The notes: a model not told the origin generated them from the letters alone. Numbered from the stretch's first letter, positions 14,097 to 25,084 are shown. The stretch is DNA of 27,245 nucleotides from an uncultured Collinsella sp. (GCA_902491565.1 CABUIE010000022.1:1-27245); one strand, 5' to 3'. Program-made: numbers and translations.

Positions 14097-14792
14097 ATGG
14101 ACGAGAAGAACGAAGAGCTCGTGGACGCGCAGATCGTCGAAGAGGACAGCCGCATGTATGGGCACGCCGAGGGCGAGCCTGGTGGCGAGGTCGCTGACGA
14201 GCCGGCGCTGGTGTTGGGCGATGACGACCCGCACGATGCCGAGCTGCACGAGAAGATTCTTTCGGAGGAGTGCGCCTGGAAGGGCAAGATTCTCGACGTC
14301 CACCGGCTTGAGGTTGAGCTGCCCAACGGTCACCGCAGCGCCCGCGATATCGTTCGCCATCCGGGTGCGGCGGCCGTTGTGGCACTGACCGAGAGCGGCA
14401 AGATCGTACTGGTGCGTCAGTACCGCACCGCCATCGACCGCGTGACGGTCGAGATTCCTGCCGGCAAGCTCGACCCGGGCGAGGACCCGCTCGATTGCGC
14501 CAAGCGCGAACTGCATGAGGAGACGGGCTTTAGGGCTGGTCGTATTCGCTTTTTGACGTCGATTGTCACGTCCTGCGGTTTTTGCGATGAGATCATCCAT
14601 ATCTACTTGGCTACCAAGCTCGAGTTTGATGCGCCCAACCCCGATGATGACGAGTTTGTCAACGTGGACCTGGTGCCGCTGCACGAGCTGATCGACGCCG
14701 TACTCGACGGCAAGATCGAAGACGCCAAGACCGTCGTAGGCGCCTTGGCCTGCGACAGCATCGCGCACCGACTAGGCGGGGCCGAGCTTTAA
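14097..14792 (+). CDS. Nudix hydrolase, ADP-ribose pyrophosphatase type
   Basis: This 231-residue protein has a complete Nudix box G-x5-E-x7-REL-x-EETGF at about residues 124-145. The preceding LVRQYRTAIDRVTVEIPAGKL is typical of ADP-ribose/sugar-nucleotide pyrophosphatases of the NudF group, which hydrolyse ADP-ribose to AMP and ribose 5-phosphate. Substrate choice within that group is inference. The first about 55 residues form an acidic extension (many Glu and Asp) not usual in the family. The ATG at 14097 has GAGAGGA nine bases upstream; the ATG at 14088 directly abuts that site and is less likely. It lies 21 bases after purD and probably shares its transcript. Confidence 0.88.
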   Translation: MDEKNEELVDAQIVEEDSRMYGHAEGEPGGEVADEPALVLGDDDPHDAELHEKILSEECAWKGKILDVHRLEVELPNGHRSARDIVRHPGAAAVVALTESGKIVLVRQYRTAIDRVTVEIPAGKLDPGEDPLDCAKRELHEETGFRAGRIRFLTSIVTSCGFCDEIIHIYLATKLEFDAPNPDDDEFVNVDLVPLHELIDAVLDGKIEDAKTVVGALACDSIAHRLGGAEL

Positions 14793-14831
14793 CGAGCGGG
14801 GATGATCCCGCAGGTTTGTGTAAGTCAGCGA

Positions 14832-14929
14832 AAGTGCTCCATTTGAGACAAGGTGGCCTAAAAGAGGAGGGAAGCGTATGGATATACGCGACCGACGATT
14901 GAAGGCCAGATTGTCCAAATGGAGCACTT
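14832..14929. repeat. 98-base interrupted inverted repeat enclosing an RBS and possible start codon
   Basis: AAGTGCTCCATTTG (14832-14845) pairs perfectly with 14916-14929. After a one-base bulge, GACAA (14847-14851) pairs with TTGTC (14911-14915). After a 2x2 mismatch, TGGCCT (14854-14859) pairs with AGGCCA (14903-14908). The loop contains GAGGAGGG and a small hairpin GCGTAT/ATACGC (14874-14879/14884-14889) that holds the ATG at 14878. It looks either like a translational switch for the ABC gene or a small MITE-like insertion. Confidence 0.8.
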
Positions 14930-14945
14930 GCAGCGTCGAGACGAA

Positions 14946-14967
14946 ACGCGGTTTGGTAAAACCGCGT
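14946..14967 (+). other. Hairpin abutting the Shine-Dalgarno of the ABC transporter gene
   Basis: A perfect 9-bp stem ACGCGGTTT/AAACCGCGT with loop GGTA ends exactly before the AAGG (14968-14971) that precedes the ATG at 14977. It lies 16 bases after the large inverted repeat. Confidence 0.6.
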
Positions 14968-14976
14968 AAGGTGATT

Positions 14977-16749
14977 ATGCTGAAGAGGTTTCTTTCGTAT
15001 TACGAGCCCCAGATGGGGCTTTTTGTTGCTGATACTGTTTGTGCTCTGGTGCTTGCCGCCATTGACCTGGCGTTCCCCATTATCCTGCGCAATTTGACCG
15101 GTGGGCTGTTTACTCAGGGTCAGGCTGCCATTATGCAGGCGCTCGGCATGATCGCGGTGGGCTTGGTGCTGATGTATGCCGCCCGCTGCGCCTGCCGTTA
15201 TTTTGTGAGCTATTGGGGTCACGTGATGGGCGCGCGTATGGAGTCCAAAATGCGCGAGGACCTGTTCGACCAGTATGAGCGCTTTAGCTTTGCGTACTTC
15301 GACCGCAACAGCTCGGGCGACATGATGAGCCGCGTGGTCAACGACCTGTTCGATATCTGCGAGGCGGCGCACCACGTGCCCGAGTGGATCATCATCTGCG
15401 GCATCGAGATCATCGGCTCGTTTGTGATCCTCTTTACCATCGCCCCGGTGCTGGCGCTTGCCATGGCCGTGGTGACGGCGGCGTTTGCGGTCATTATGTT
15501 TTGGCAGAACATGCGCATGCGCGAGGTCTTTAGCGACAACCGCAAAAAGATCAGCGGCATCAATGCGCAGCTGCAGGATTCGCTGGCGGGCATGCGCGTG
15601 GTCAAGAGCTTTGCCAACGAGGAGACCGAGCGCGCCAAGTTCCGCGCCTCCAACAATCGCTATCTTTCGTCCAAGGAGAACATGTATCACGCCATGGGCG
15701 TCTATACCGCGACGTATGGCCTGCTCTCGGGTGTGCTCTATGTGATCGTGGTGCTGCTGGGCGGCTGGCTGGTCGCCCAGGGACAGCTGCAGGCGGTCGA
15801 TATGGCGACCTTTGCACTCTATATTTCGCTGTTCTGCACGCCGCTCGAGACACTCGTCAATTCGGCCGAAACGTATCAGAAGGCTATCGCCGGCTTTAAG
15901 CGTATGGACGAGGTGCTCTCGACCGTGCCGGATATCCAGGACAAGCCGGGCGCCACGGATCTGCAGGTGACCGCCGGCGCCGTGGAGTATCACGACGTGT
16001 GCTTTAACTACGAGGATGTCGAGCTGGGCGAGGGCGATGCCGACGAGCGTCCCGTTATCGACCATATGGATCTGTCCATCAAGCCCGGGCAGACCATCGC
16101 TTTGGTTGGCCCTTCGGGCGGCGGCAAGTCCACGACCTGTTCGCTGCTGCCGCGCTTTTATGACGTGGCTGCCGGCTCCATTAGCATCGACGGCCAGGAT
16201 GTGCGCGATGTGACGCAGCAGAGCCTGCGTCGTGCCATCGGCCTGGTGCAGCAGGATGTCTACCTGTTTGACGGAACAATCGGCGAGAACATCGCCTACG
16301 GCAAGCCGGGTGCTACGGCAGAAGAGATCGCCGAGGCGGCCCGCCGCGCCAATATCGATACCTTTATCGAATCGCTTCCGCAGGGCTACGACACCGTGGT
16401 AGGCGAGCGCGGCAGCCGTCTTTCGGGCGGACAGAAGCAGCGCGTTGCCATCGCGCGCGTGTTTCTCAAGAATCCCAAGATCCTTATTTTGGATGAGGCG
16501 ACGAGTGCTTTGGATAACGAGAGCGAGGAGGCGGTGCAGGAGTCGCTCGAAGAGCTGGCACGCGGCCGTACCACGATTATCATCGCCCATCGTCTTTCGA
16601 CCATTAAGCATGCCGATGAGATTGCGACCGTTGAGCATGGTCGCGTTGTGGAGCGTGGCACGCACGAGGAGCTTCTCGCCCGTGGCGGCACCTATGCCCG
16701 TTACTATCGAATGCAGTTCGAAGGTGCGCGTGCGCACGAGCTCGACTGA
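14977..16749 (+). CDS. ABC exporter half-transporter (fused membrane and ATPase domains)
   Basis: This 590-residue protein has the standard ABCB/MsbA-type layout: six membrane helices in about residues 1-300 and a nucleotide-binding domain from about 335. Motifs are Walker A GPSGGGKST (378-386), Q-loop region GLVQQDVYLFDGTI, signature LSGGQKQR (from 482), Walker B ILILDEAT (502-509, catalytic Glu 507) and H-loop IAHRLST. It probably works as a homodimer exporting a lipid, peptide or drug; no partner half-transporter gene is adjacent and the substrate is unknown. An alternative ATG at 14878 has a stronger site (GAGGAGGG) and would add 33 basic residues unlike the family. I prefer 14977 because it places the first helix at the usual position, but both starts may be used. 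The start region is embedded in two hairpins. Confidence 0.9.
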   Translation: MLKRFLSYYEPQMGLFVADTVCALVLAAIDLAFPIILRNLTGGLFTQGQAAIMQALGMIAVGLVLMYAARCACRYFVSYWGHVMGARMESKMREDLFDQYERFSFAYFDRNSSGDMMSRVVNDLFDICEAAHHVPEWIIICGIEIIGSFVILFTIAPVLALAMAVVTAAFAVIMFWQNMRMREVFSDNRKKISGINAQLQDSLAGMRVVKSFANEETERAKFRASNNRYLSSKENMYHAMGVYTATYGLLSGVLYVIVVLLGGWLVAQGQLQAVDMATFALYISLFCTPLETLVNSAETYQKAIAGFKRMDEVLSTVPDIQDKPGATDLQVTAGAVEYHDVCFNYEDVELGEGDADERPVIDHMDLSIKPGQTIALVGPSGGGKSTTCSLLPRFYDVAAGSISIDGQDVRDVTQQSLRRAIGLVQQDVYLFDGTIGENIAYGKPGATAEEIAEAARRANIDTFIESLPQGYDTVVGERGSRLSGGQKQRVAIARVFLKNPKILILDEATSALDNESEEAVQESLEELARGRTTIIIAHRLSTIKHADEIATVEHGRVVERGTHEELLARGGTYARYYRMQFEGARAHELD

Positions 16750-16768
16750 TTGATATGACAGGAAGTTT

Positions 16769-17734
16769 ATGGCTGACAAGAACCCTTTGACTCCGGAAGA
16801 AGTGACGGAGTTATTCTCCGAAATCGATGCATCCGGTGTCTTGGATCCCACGCTTGCCAAAAAGCGAACCGAGCGCATGCGTGAGAAGGAGGCTGCGGCC
16901 AAGCGCGGTGACAAAGCGGCGCTAGCGCAGCTGCGCAGCGAGGACCGCGCGAGCCAGGCAAAACATATCGACCCGCTGTCCGAGGACGATCCTTCGGGCT
17001 CGCAGGTGAGCCATACCATTACGAAGACCGCGATGGCCGTGGTCATCGGTATTTTGGTGCTGATCGTGGGCATGCAGATTGGCTACGGCGTGATGCGTCG
17101 TCTGAACACCGCCAACCTGTCCGAGAGCGTTTCGGTCGATACCGTTTCTACAGCACTCAAGGGTGGACTCGAGTGGGGCAACGGCTTTACGCAGTTCCCG
17201 CTCGACTTTACCGTCGATGAAGCCGATGAGCGTACGGGCACGGTCGAGGTGACGGTGTTGGACACATCGTCTGCCAACGAGCTCGAGCTGCTGTCCAACG
17301 GGCAGATTCAGGCCGCGGCGCTCGCGACCAACGCGCTGCTCAACGATAAGATTGACCGCGTGGTGTATAACGTTCACGCCTATATCGACGAGGATAGCAA
17401 CATTCAGCACGATTCCTTCTTTGGCATGTTCCCCGCGCGCGGCCACCAGAGCGCCATTTTGACGTTCGTGTGGACCAAGAGCTCATCCAACGCCACGAGT
17501 ATCGACTGGAAGATGCGCATCGTGAGTATGGATGACACCATCGCCGAGCGCATTCAGAAGCAGGTGAACTCGGTGTCGTCGTTGATTGAGGACCCGGTGG
17601 TGAGCCAGACCAAGATTGACGAGGAAAAGGTCGAACGTGACCTGGAGCATCGTCTGCATGGCCGCGAGATTTTCCGCGGCGGCAAGCCCGATCGCTCACC
17701 GTCCGATTTGCTGGAGCAGGACAAGAGAAAGTAA
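16769..17734 (+). CDS. Single-pass membrane protein of unknown function
   Basis: This 321-residue protein is not recognised. The first about 85 residues are charged and probably cytoplasmic (helical, with KKRTERMREKEAAAKRGDKA). One membrane helix follows at about residues 88-108 (AMAVVIGILVLIVGMQIGYGV). The remaining about 210 residues should lie outside, with alternating polar/hydrophobic strands (TGTVEVTVLDTSS, SAILTFVWTKSSS) and a Lys/Glu-rich C-terminal tail. It has no lipobox. AGGAAG lies just upstream of the ATG. It begins 19 bases after the ABC exporter and ends at a strong terminator, so the two are very likely cotranscribed; whether it is an accessory subunit of that exporter is inference. 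Confidence 0.75.
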   Translation: MADKNPLTPEEVTELFSEIDASGVLDPTLAKKRTERMREKEAAAKRGDKAALAQLRSEDRASQAKHIDPLSEDDPSGSQVSHTITKTAMAVVIGILVLIVGMQIGYGVMRRLNTANLSESVSVDTVSTALKGGLEWGNGFTQFPLDFTVDEADERTGTVEVTVLDTSSANELELLSNGQIQAAALATNALLNDKIDRVVYNVHAYIDEDSNIQHDSFFGMFPARGHQSAILTFVWTKSSSNATSIDWKMRIVSMDDTIAERIQKQVNSVSSLIEDPVVSQTKIDEEKVERDLEHRLHGREIFRGGKPDRSPSDLLEQDKRK

Positions 17735-17741
17735 GACGTCA

Positions 17742-17782
17742 TCATCCCGCGTGAGCCACAAGCCTCGCGGGATGATTTTTTT
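17742..17782 (+). terminator. Intrinsic terminator after the ABC exporter operon
   Basis: A 10-bp stem TCATCCCGCG/CGCGGGATGA (17742-17751 with 17766-17775), whose loop can pair further, is followed by seven T residues. Confidence 0.92.
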
Positions 17783-17905
17783 AATCCCCGTCCCAGAAAA
17801 ATCATTATGCATAGAAAGTCATAATTATCATTTCGTAAACATTTCGATGAAATTAACGCCATGAGGCATGCTTGCGGTTACAATACCGCGAGGCCTAACT
17901 ACACA

Positions 17906-17936
17906 CCTTTAAGCCGGTCCTGTGAGACCGGGAAGG
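17906..17936 (+). promoter_or_regulatory. PyrR-binding-type RNA hairpin in the carA leader
   Basis: The upper stem CCGGTC/GACCGG (17914-17919 with 17926-17931) is capped by CTGTGA. The lower stem CCTT/AAGG (17906-17909 with 17933-17936) is separated from it by an internal loop. The GTCC-TGTGAG-ACC pattern and the bulged architecture match PyrR binding loops described for pyrimidine operons (B. subtilis GUCCAGAGAGGCU). The lower stem uses the AAGG of the carA Shine-Dalgarno AAGGAG. PyrR with UMP would therefore block translation rather than drive a terminator, which I do not see. A TACAAT (17879-17884) upstream may be the -10 box. Confidence 0.75.
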
Positions 17937-17942
17937 AGAATT

Positions 17943-19388
17943 ATGGCGAACAACCATACCGTGGGCGCTGCCGCCCGCACCTTCGCGCCCAGCGAGCTTT
18001 GCCAGCGTATGCTGGCCAAAACCAGCAAGGGCACCTGTGGTCCCTGCATCCTGTATCTTGAGGATGGGACCATTTTTTATGGACGTGCATGCGGTGCCGA
18101 GGGCACCGCGACCGGCGAAGTCTGCTTCAACACCTCGCTCGAGGGTTACTTTGAGGTCATGACCGACCCGAGTTATGCCGGCCAAATCGTAACCATGACC
18201 TATCCGCAGATCGGCAACTACGGTATCGACGAGACCGACGTCCAGTCGGCCTTCCCCGGCGACGCCGTGCGCCCTGCGAGCGCTCCGGCTATGCGCGGCA
18301 TGATCGTTCGCGACATGTGCACCACGCCTTCTAACTGGCGCTCGGCCGTCAGCGTGCCGGAGTATCTGCGCGCCCACGGCATCGTCGCTATCGAGGGCGT
18401 CGACACCCGCGCTCTGGTACGCCACCTGCGCGACAATGGTTCCAAGATGGGCATTATCTCGACCGAGATCTTCGACGTCGACGAGCTTGCCGAGCATCTG
18501 GCCGCAGCGCCCACGCTGGTAGGCGAGAACCTGGTCAAGACCGTAAGTTGCCCCGTACCTCACGAGTTTGTGGCCGCCGACCTGCCTGCCACGCATGACT
18601 TTGCGCTTACGGCTGCCGCTCCTGCCCGTCACAAAGTGGTCGCCTACGACTGCGGTGTGAAGCGCGGCATTCTGGAGGGTCTGGTCCGCGCCGGCTGCGA
18701 CCTTACCGTCGTGCCGTGGGATACGCCCGCCCAGCAGGTGCTCGACATGAATCCCGACGGTGTCTTTTTGTCCAATGGTCCCGGCGACCCCGACGCCGTG
18801 GTGGAGACCTACGAGCAGGTGCAGCAGCTGATCGGCAAGGTGCCGGTCTTTGGTATTTGTCTTGGTCACCAGATGATCAACCTGGCCTGCGGCGCTCAGA
18901 TGGAAAAGCTTAAGTTCGGTCACCGCGGTGGCAACCAGCCGGTCATGAACCTGGTAAGCCGTCGCGTGGAGATTACCGCGCAAAACCATGGCTTTGGTCT
19001 GCTGTTCCCCAGCTTGGGCAAGCTTGTCCCCGAGCTTTCCGGCGGCGAGACCGAGCATGCGGCCGATGGGGATCTGCGCGTCTGGGTGCGCCGCGGCATC
19101 GCGCCAGTCGTGATGAACGAGCGCTTCGGCCGCATTCGCCTGACGCATGTGAACCTCAACGACGGCACCGCCGAGGGCATCCAGCTGCTCGACGCGCCGT
19201 GCTTCTCGGTGCAGTACCACCCCGAGGCCTCGCCCGGACCCACCGATGCCCACTATCTCTTTACTGCCTTTACGCGACTCATGGACGGCGAGGAGAACTA
19301 CCTGGACATCGACACCGCGAAGGACCGCCTGCAGGGCTGGAACTTTGCCGACAATGGTTCCGCTGCGACCGAGACCGAGGAGAACTAA
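17943..19388 (+). CDS. carA: Carbamoyl-phosphate synthase small subunit
   Basis: CarA is the glutamine amidotransferase subunit that delivers ammonia to CarB for carbamoyl phosphate, feeding pyrimidine and arginine synthesis. The N-terminal domain includes YLEDGTIFYGRACG and FNTSLEGYFEVMTDPSYAGQ. The class I glutaminase domain has LSNGPGDPDAV, nucleophile Cys306 in GICLGHQ, and His426/Glu428 in HPEASPG. At 481 residues it is about 100 longer than E. coli CarA. The excess is about 30 N-terminal residues, an insertion of about 35 between NHGF (348-351) and THVN (401-404), and a C-terminal tail of about 35. The start at 17943 has AAGGAG six bases upstream, inside the PyrR-type hairpin. carB follows after one base. 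Confidence 0.95.
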   Translation: MANNHTVGAAARTFAPSELCQRMLAKTSKGTCGPCILYLEDGTIFYGRACGAEGTATGEVCFNTSLEGYFEVMTDPSYAGQIVTMTYPQIGNYGIDETDVQSAFPGDAVRPASAPAMRGMIVRDMCTTPSNWRSAVSVPEYLRAHGIVAIEGVDTRALVRHLRDNGSKMGIISTEIFDVDELAEHLAAAPTLVGENLVKTVSCPVPHEFVAADLPATHDFALTAAAPARHKVVAYDCGVKRGILEGLVRAGCDLTVVPWDTPAQQVLDMNPDGVFLSNGPGDPDAVVETYEQVQQLIGKVPVFGICLGHQMINLACGAQMEKLKFGHRGGNQPVMNLVSRRVEITAQNHGFGLLFPSLGKLVPELSGGETEHAADGDLRVWVRRGIAPVVMNERFGRIRLTHVNLNDGTAEGIQLLDAPCFSVQYHPEASPGPTDAHYLFTAFTRLMDGEENYLDIDTAKDRLQGWNFADNGSAATETEEN

Positions 19389-19389
19389 C

Positions 19390-22704
<3,315 letters not shown>

Positions 22705-22718
22705 TTGACCTGGCCGGC

Positions 22719-22803
22719 CGGGGCGGGAGGGGCCGAGATTTCCCCCTTTCGCTCCGGCTGCAAGCAGAGTCGCTCAGGAGGAAACTCGGCCCCTCTTGCC
22801 CCG
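22719..22803. repeat. Long hairpin (19-bp stem) downstream of carB
   Basis: Bases 22719-22737 pair with 22785-22803 without interruption (two G-T wobbles). After a bulged A, TTTCC (22739-22743) pairs with GGAAA (22780-22784), leaving a 36-base loop. It begins 15 bases after the carB stop. There is no T run, so it is not a standard intrinsic terminator. It may protect the 3' end of carAB mRNA or be a REP-like intergenic repeat. Confidence 0.8.
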
Positions 22804-22889
22804 ACGCACTGTGTCTAGACGGATTGCACCTCCTGTTTTTAGAGATAAATACCATTTAGCGGTGATATTCAACCGTTCAAGATATTATG

Positions 22890-22927
22890 TAATGGCATAT
22901 TACGTCATATGACGTAATATGCCATTA
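22890..22927. promoter_or_regulatory. Perfect 38-bp palindrome upstream of the PTS operon
   Basis: The two 19-base halves are exactly complementary with no spacer, centred on CATATG between 22908 and 22909, and contain TACGTCATATGACGTA. It lies 45 bases before the first PTS gene. Position and symmetry suggest an operator for a dimeric regulator, with the nearby GntR protein the obvious candidate; this is inference. AT-rich sequence with TATTAT (22883-22888) precedes it and may include the promoter. Confidence 0.7.
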
Positions 22928-22972
22928 GCAGTCAAGGATGATTGTCTGTGTTCAAGTCGAGAAAGGGGCAAA

Positions 22973-23449
22973 ATGATTAAACTGTGTCGCGTCGATAGCC
23001 GGTTAGTGCATGGGCAGACCGTGTTCTCTTGGTATCCAACGCTTGAAGCAAACGCTATTCTTGTGGTTTCAGATGAGTACGCCGCAAGCAAAGAGCGAAT
23101 TCAAGCGCTGCGAATTGCAAAACCCGCTGATGCCAAATTGGTTGTCAAAAGTGTAGAAGATTCCATCGTGGCCCTTAACGGAAGCGCGGTGGATAAATAC
23201 GAGCTAATTGTTGTTGCGGGAAATGTACATGACGCCTGTGAAGTTGCGCGTGCGTGTCCAAAAATAACGTCTGTGAATTTAGGCGGCGCTCGACCGTTGG
23301 GGGATAGCGTAAAGGAGCTTGGCCCTGCTGTGCGCCTTTCCCAATCCGATATTAATGAAATTAAGAAAGCCATGGCTGATGGAATCGAGTTCGAGGTAAG
23401 GCAGGTTGCTAGTGAGAAAAAACGCATCGTAACAAGTTTTGATTTGTAG
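22973..23449 (+). CDS. PTS mannose/fructose/sorbose-family IIB component
   Basis: This 158-residue cytoplasmic protein passes phosphate from IIA to the sugar crossing the membrane. The opening MIKLCRVDSRLVHGQ is diagnostic of the family, and His13 in LVHGQ is the predicted phosphorylation site. VNLGGARP and the C-terminal part also match. GAAAGGGG lies six bases upstream of the ATG at 22973; an in-frame ATG at 22919 sits inside the 38-bp palindrome and is rejected. It leads a IIB-IIC-IID operon. Codon usage is less GC-biased than in carAB, suggesting lower expression or later acquisition. The sugar cannot be told from sequence. Confidence 0.93.
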   Translation: MIKLCRVDSRLVHGQTVFSWYPTLEANAILVVSDEYAASKERIQALRIAKPADAKLVVKSVEDSIVALNGSAVDKYELIVVAGNVHDACEVARACPKITSVNLGGARPLGDSVKELGPAVRLSQSDINEIKKAMADGIEFEVRQVASEKKRIVTSFDL

Positions 23450-23463
23450 GAAGAGAGAGAAAT

Positions 23464-24240
23464 ATGCTGCTTCAGGCTTTTCTGGTTGGTCTTGCTGCTG
23501 CTATAGGTCAATCGGATTATTTGCTCGGTACCGCGATGGTCGAGCGTCCGATTGTCCTCGGAGCGATTGTCGGTATTTTTTTGGGTGATATTCCGACTGG
23601 CGTTATTGTTGGTTTCCAGCTCGAACTCGCGTTTATGGGGGTCTGGCAGGTTGGTGCTGCCGTGCCGCCCAACGTAATTGTTGGTTCAGTTTTGGGAACA
23701 GCCTTTGCGATTACTATGGGTGCGGGTCCCGAGACCGCTCTGACTATTGCTATGCCCACTGCGGTGCTTGCCGGCATGTTTGACAGCCTTATGTATAGCG
23801 TTGTTACGCCTCCTATGGCTGTCTGGGCTGATCGTGGTGCCGAAAAGGACGACCCCAAAACGATTGCAGCCGCTATGTGGACCAATGGAATTCTCTACAT
23901 CATTGCGCTTGGCTTGATTTGCGGCGTGGCTTTTTACGTTGGAAATGATGCTGTTCAGGCGCTGATTGACGCCATCCCTGATTGGCTTACGAATGGGCTT
24001 ACGATCGCAACGGGTATTCTGCCCGCGCTTGGATTTGCGCAGCTTATGTCAATCCTGTCCACCAAGGAGCTGAGCTTCCTATTCTTTGGAGGCTTCTTGC
24101 TGAGTGCCTATCTAAATATTCCGACGATCGGTATCGTGGCGTTTTCGCTGATCCTGATTGGGATCCTCAATATGGCTCACATTTTTATGCCTGCCAGTGC
24201 GGCGGTCGCTAAGGAGGTTGACGATGACAACGAATTCTAA
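23464..24240 (+). CDS. PTS mannose/fructose/sorbose-family IIC component
   Basis: This 258-residue integral membrane protein is one of the two membrane subunits that form the sugar channel. Family features are the N-terminal VERPIVLGAIVGIFLGD, then GFQLELAFMGVWQVGAAVPPN and an alternating series of hydrophobic helices ending near FSLILIGILNMAHIF. The C-terminus is short and acidic (KEVDDDNEF). A GGAAGAGAG stretch precedes the ATG, 15 bases after IIB. Its last 17 bases overlap the IID gene, indicating translational coupling of the two membrane subunits. Confidence 0.93.
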   Translation: MLLQAFLVGLAAAIGQSDYLLGTAMVERPIVLGAIVGIFLGDIPTGVIVGFQLELAFMGVWQVGAAVPPNVIVGSVLGTAFAITMGAGPETALTIAMPTAVLAGMFDSLMYSVVTPPMAVWADRGAEKDDPKTIAAAMWTNGILYIIALGLICGVAFYVGNDAVQALIDAIPDWLTNGLTIATGILPALGFAQLMSILSTKELSFLFFGGFLLSAYLNIPTIGIVAFSLILIGILNMAHIFMPASAAVAKEVDDDNEF

Positions 24241-25084
24241 TGATGTTCTTGAGCTCTCGCCGGAGTCAAATAAATCGACCGATAAGAGAATAACCAAGAA
24301 AGACTTAAAGGCGTTATTTTGGCGTAGCTTTCCACTCAACATCATGTGGAGCTTTGACCGACAAATGAACGTTGGTTTCTGCTACGACATGATTCCGGTA
24401 ATCAAGCGGTTATACGATAAGCCCGAAGATCGGATCGAGGCATATAAGCGTCATCTTGAGTTCTACAATATTCAAGTTACGTTTAATCCTCTGGTCGCCG
24501 GCATTGTGGCCTCCATGGAGGAGGAGAACGCCAACAATCAGGACTTTGACGCCGCCTCAATTAACGCCATGAAAGCATCGCTTATGGCTCCGCTTTCCGG
24601 TATTGGAGATTCGCTGATCGCCAGTACGCTTCGCATGATTGCGACGGGCGTTGTGACGGGACTTTGCCTTTCGGGCAGTCTGCTCGGCCCAATCCTGTTC
24701 CTGCTTCTTTATAATGTCCCAACGATCCTGATCCGCTGGTTTGGGCTTCAGTATGGTTATTCGCTTGGCAGTGGCATGATTTCAAAGCTGAACGATTCTG
24801 ATGTAATGCGCAAAGTTACGTCCGGCCTGGCGATTGTGGGACTAATGGTAGTTGGTGGAATGGTAGCGACCACCGTTGCAGTTACCACTCCGCTCGCTCT
24901 TAACTTCGGCGACACCGCGTTTAAGTTGCAGGAAACGCTCGACGGGATATTCCCGGCTCTTTTGCCGCTCTGCGCGTTCGGAATCATGTGTCTTTGCAAT
25001 AAGAAACAGGTCAAAATAATTTGGCAGATTGTGGGCATTCTCGCTGCTGGTATTGTGCTCGGCGTCCTGGGGATTTTGGGCTAG
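24224..25084 (+). CDS. PTS mannose/fructose/sorbose-family IID component
   Basis: IID is the second membrane subunit and partners IIC. This 286-residue protein opens with a polar stretch, then KKDLKALFWRSFPLNIMWSFDRQMNVGFCYDMIP, matching the family. Further features are the FYNIQVTFNPLVAGIVASMEEE segment and the sequence MKASLMAPLSGIGDSLIASTLR before the C-terminal helices. The ATG at 24224 has AAGGAGG seven bases upstream and lies inside the end of IIC; a start at 24158 would be deeper in IIC with no site. Its TAG overlaps the stop codon of the convergent regulator gene. No IIA gene follows, so phosphate must come from a IIA encoded elsewhere. Confidence 0.93.
   Translation: MTTNSNDVLELSPESNKSTDKRITKKDLKALFWRSFPLNIMWSFDRQMNVGFCYDMIPVIKRLYDKPEDRIEAYKRHLEFYNIQVTFNPLVAGIVASMEEENANNQDFDAASINAMKASLMAPLSGIGDSLIASTLRMIATGVVTGLCLSGSLLGPILFLLLYNVPTILIRWFGLQYGYSLGSGMISKLNDSDVMRKVTSGLAIVGLMVVGGMVATTVAVTTPLALNFGDTAFKLQETLDGIFPALLPLCAFGIMCLCNKKQVKIIWQIVGILAAGIVLGVLGILG

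Noticed and set aside
14659..17073. Very long minus-strand open frame opposite the ABC exporter
   Set aside because: The plus strand encodes all ABC motifs in register. The antisense product is low in complexity and matches no family.
22919..22972. PTS IIB starting at the ATG inside the 38-bp palindrome
   Set aside because: The family N-terminus MIKLCRVDSRLVHGQ begins at 22973 with its own ribosome binding site.
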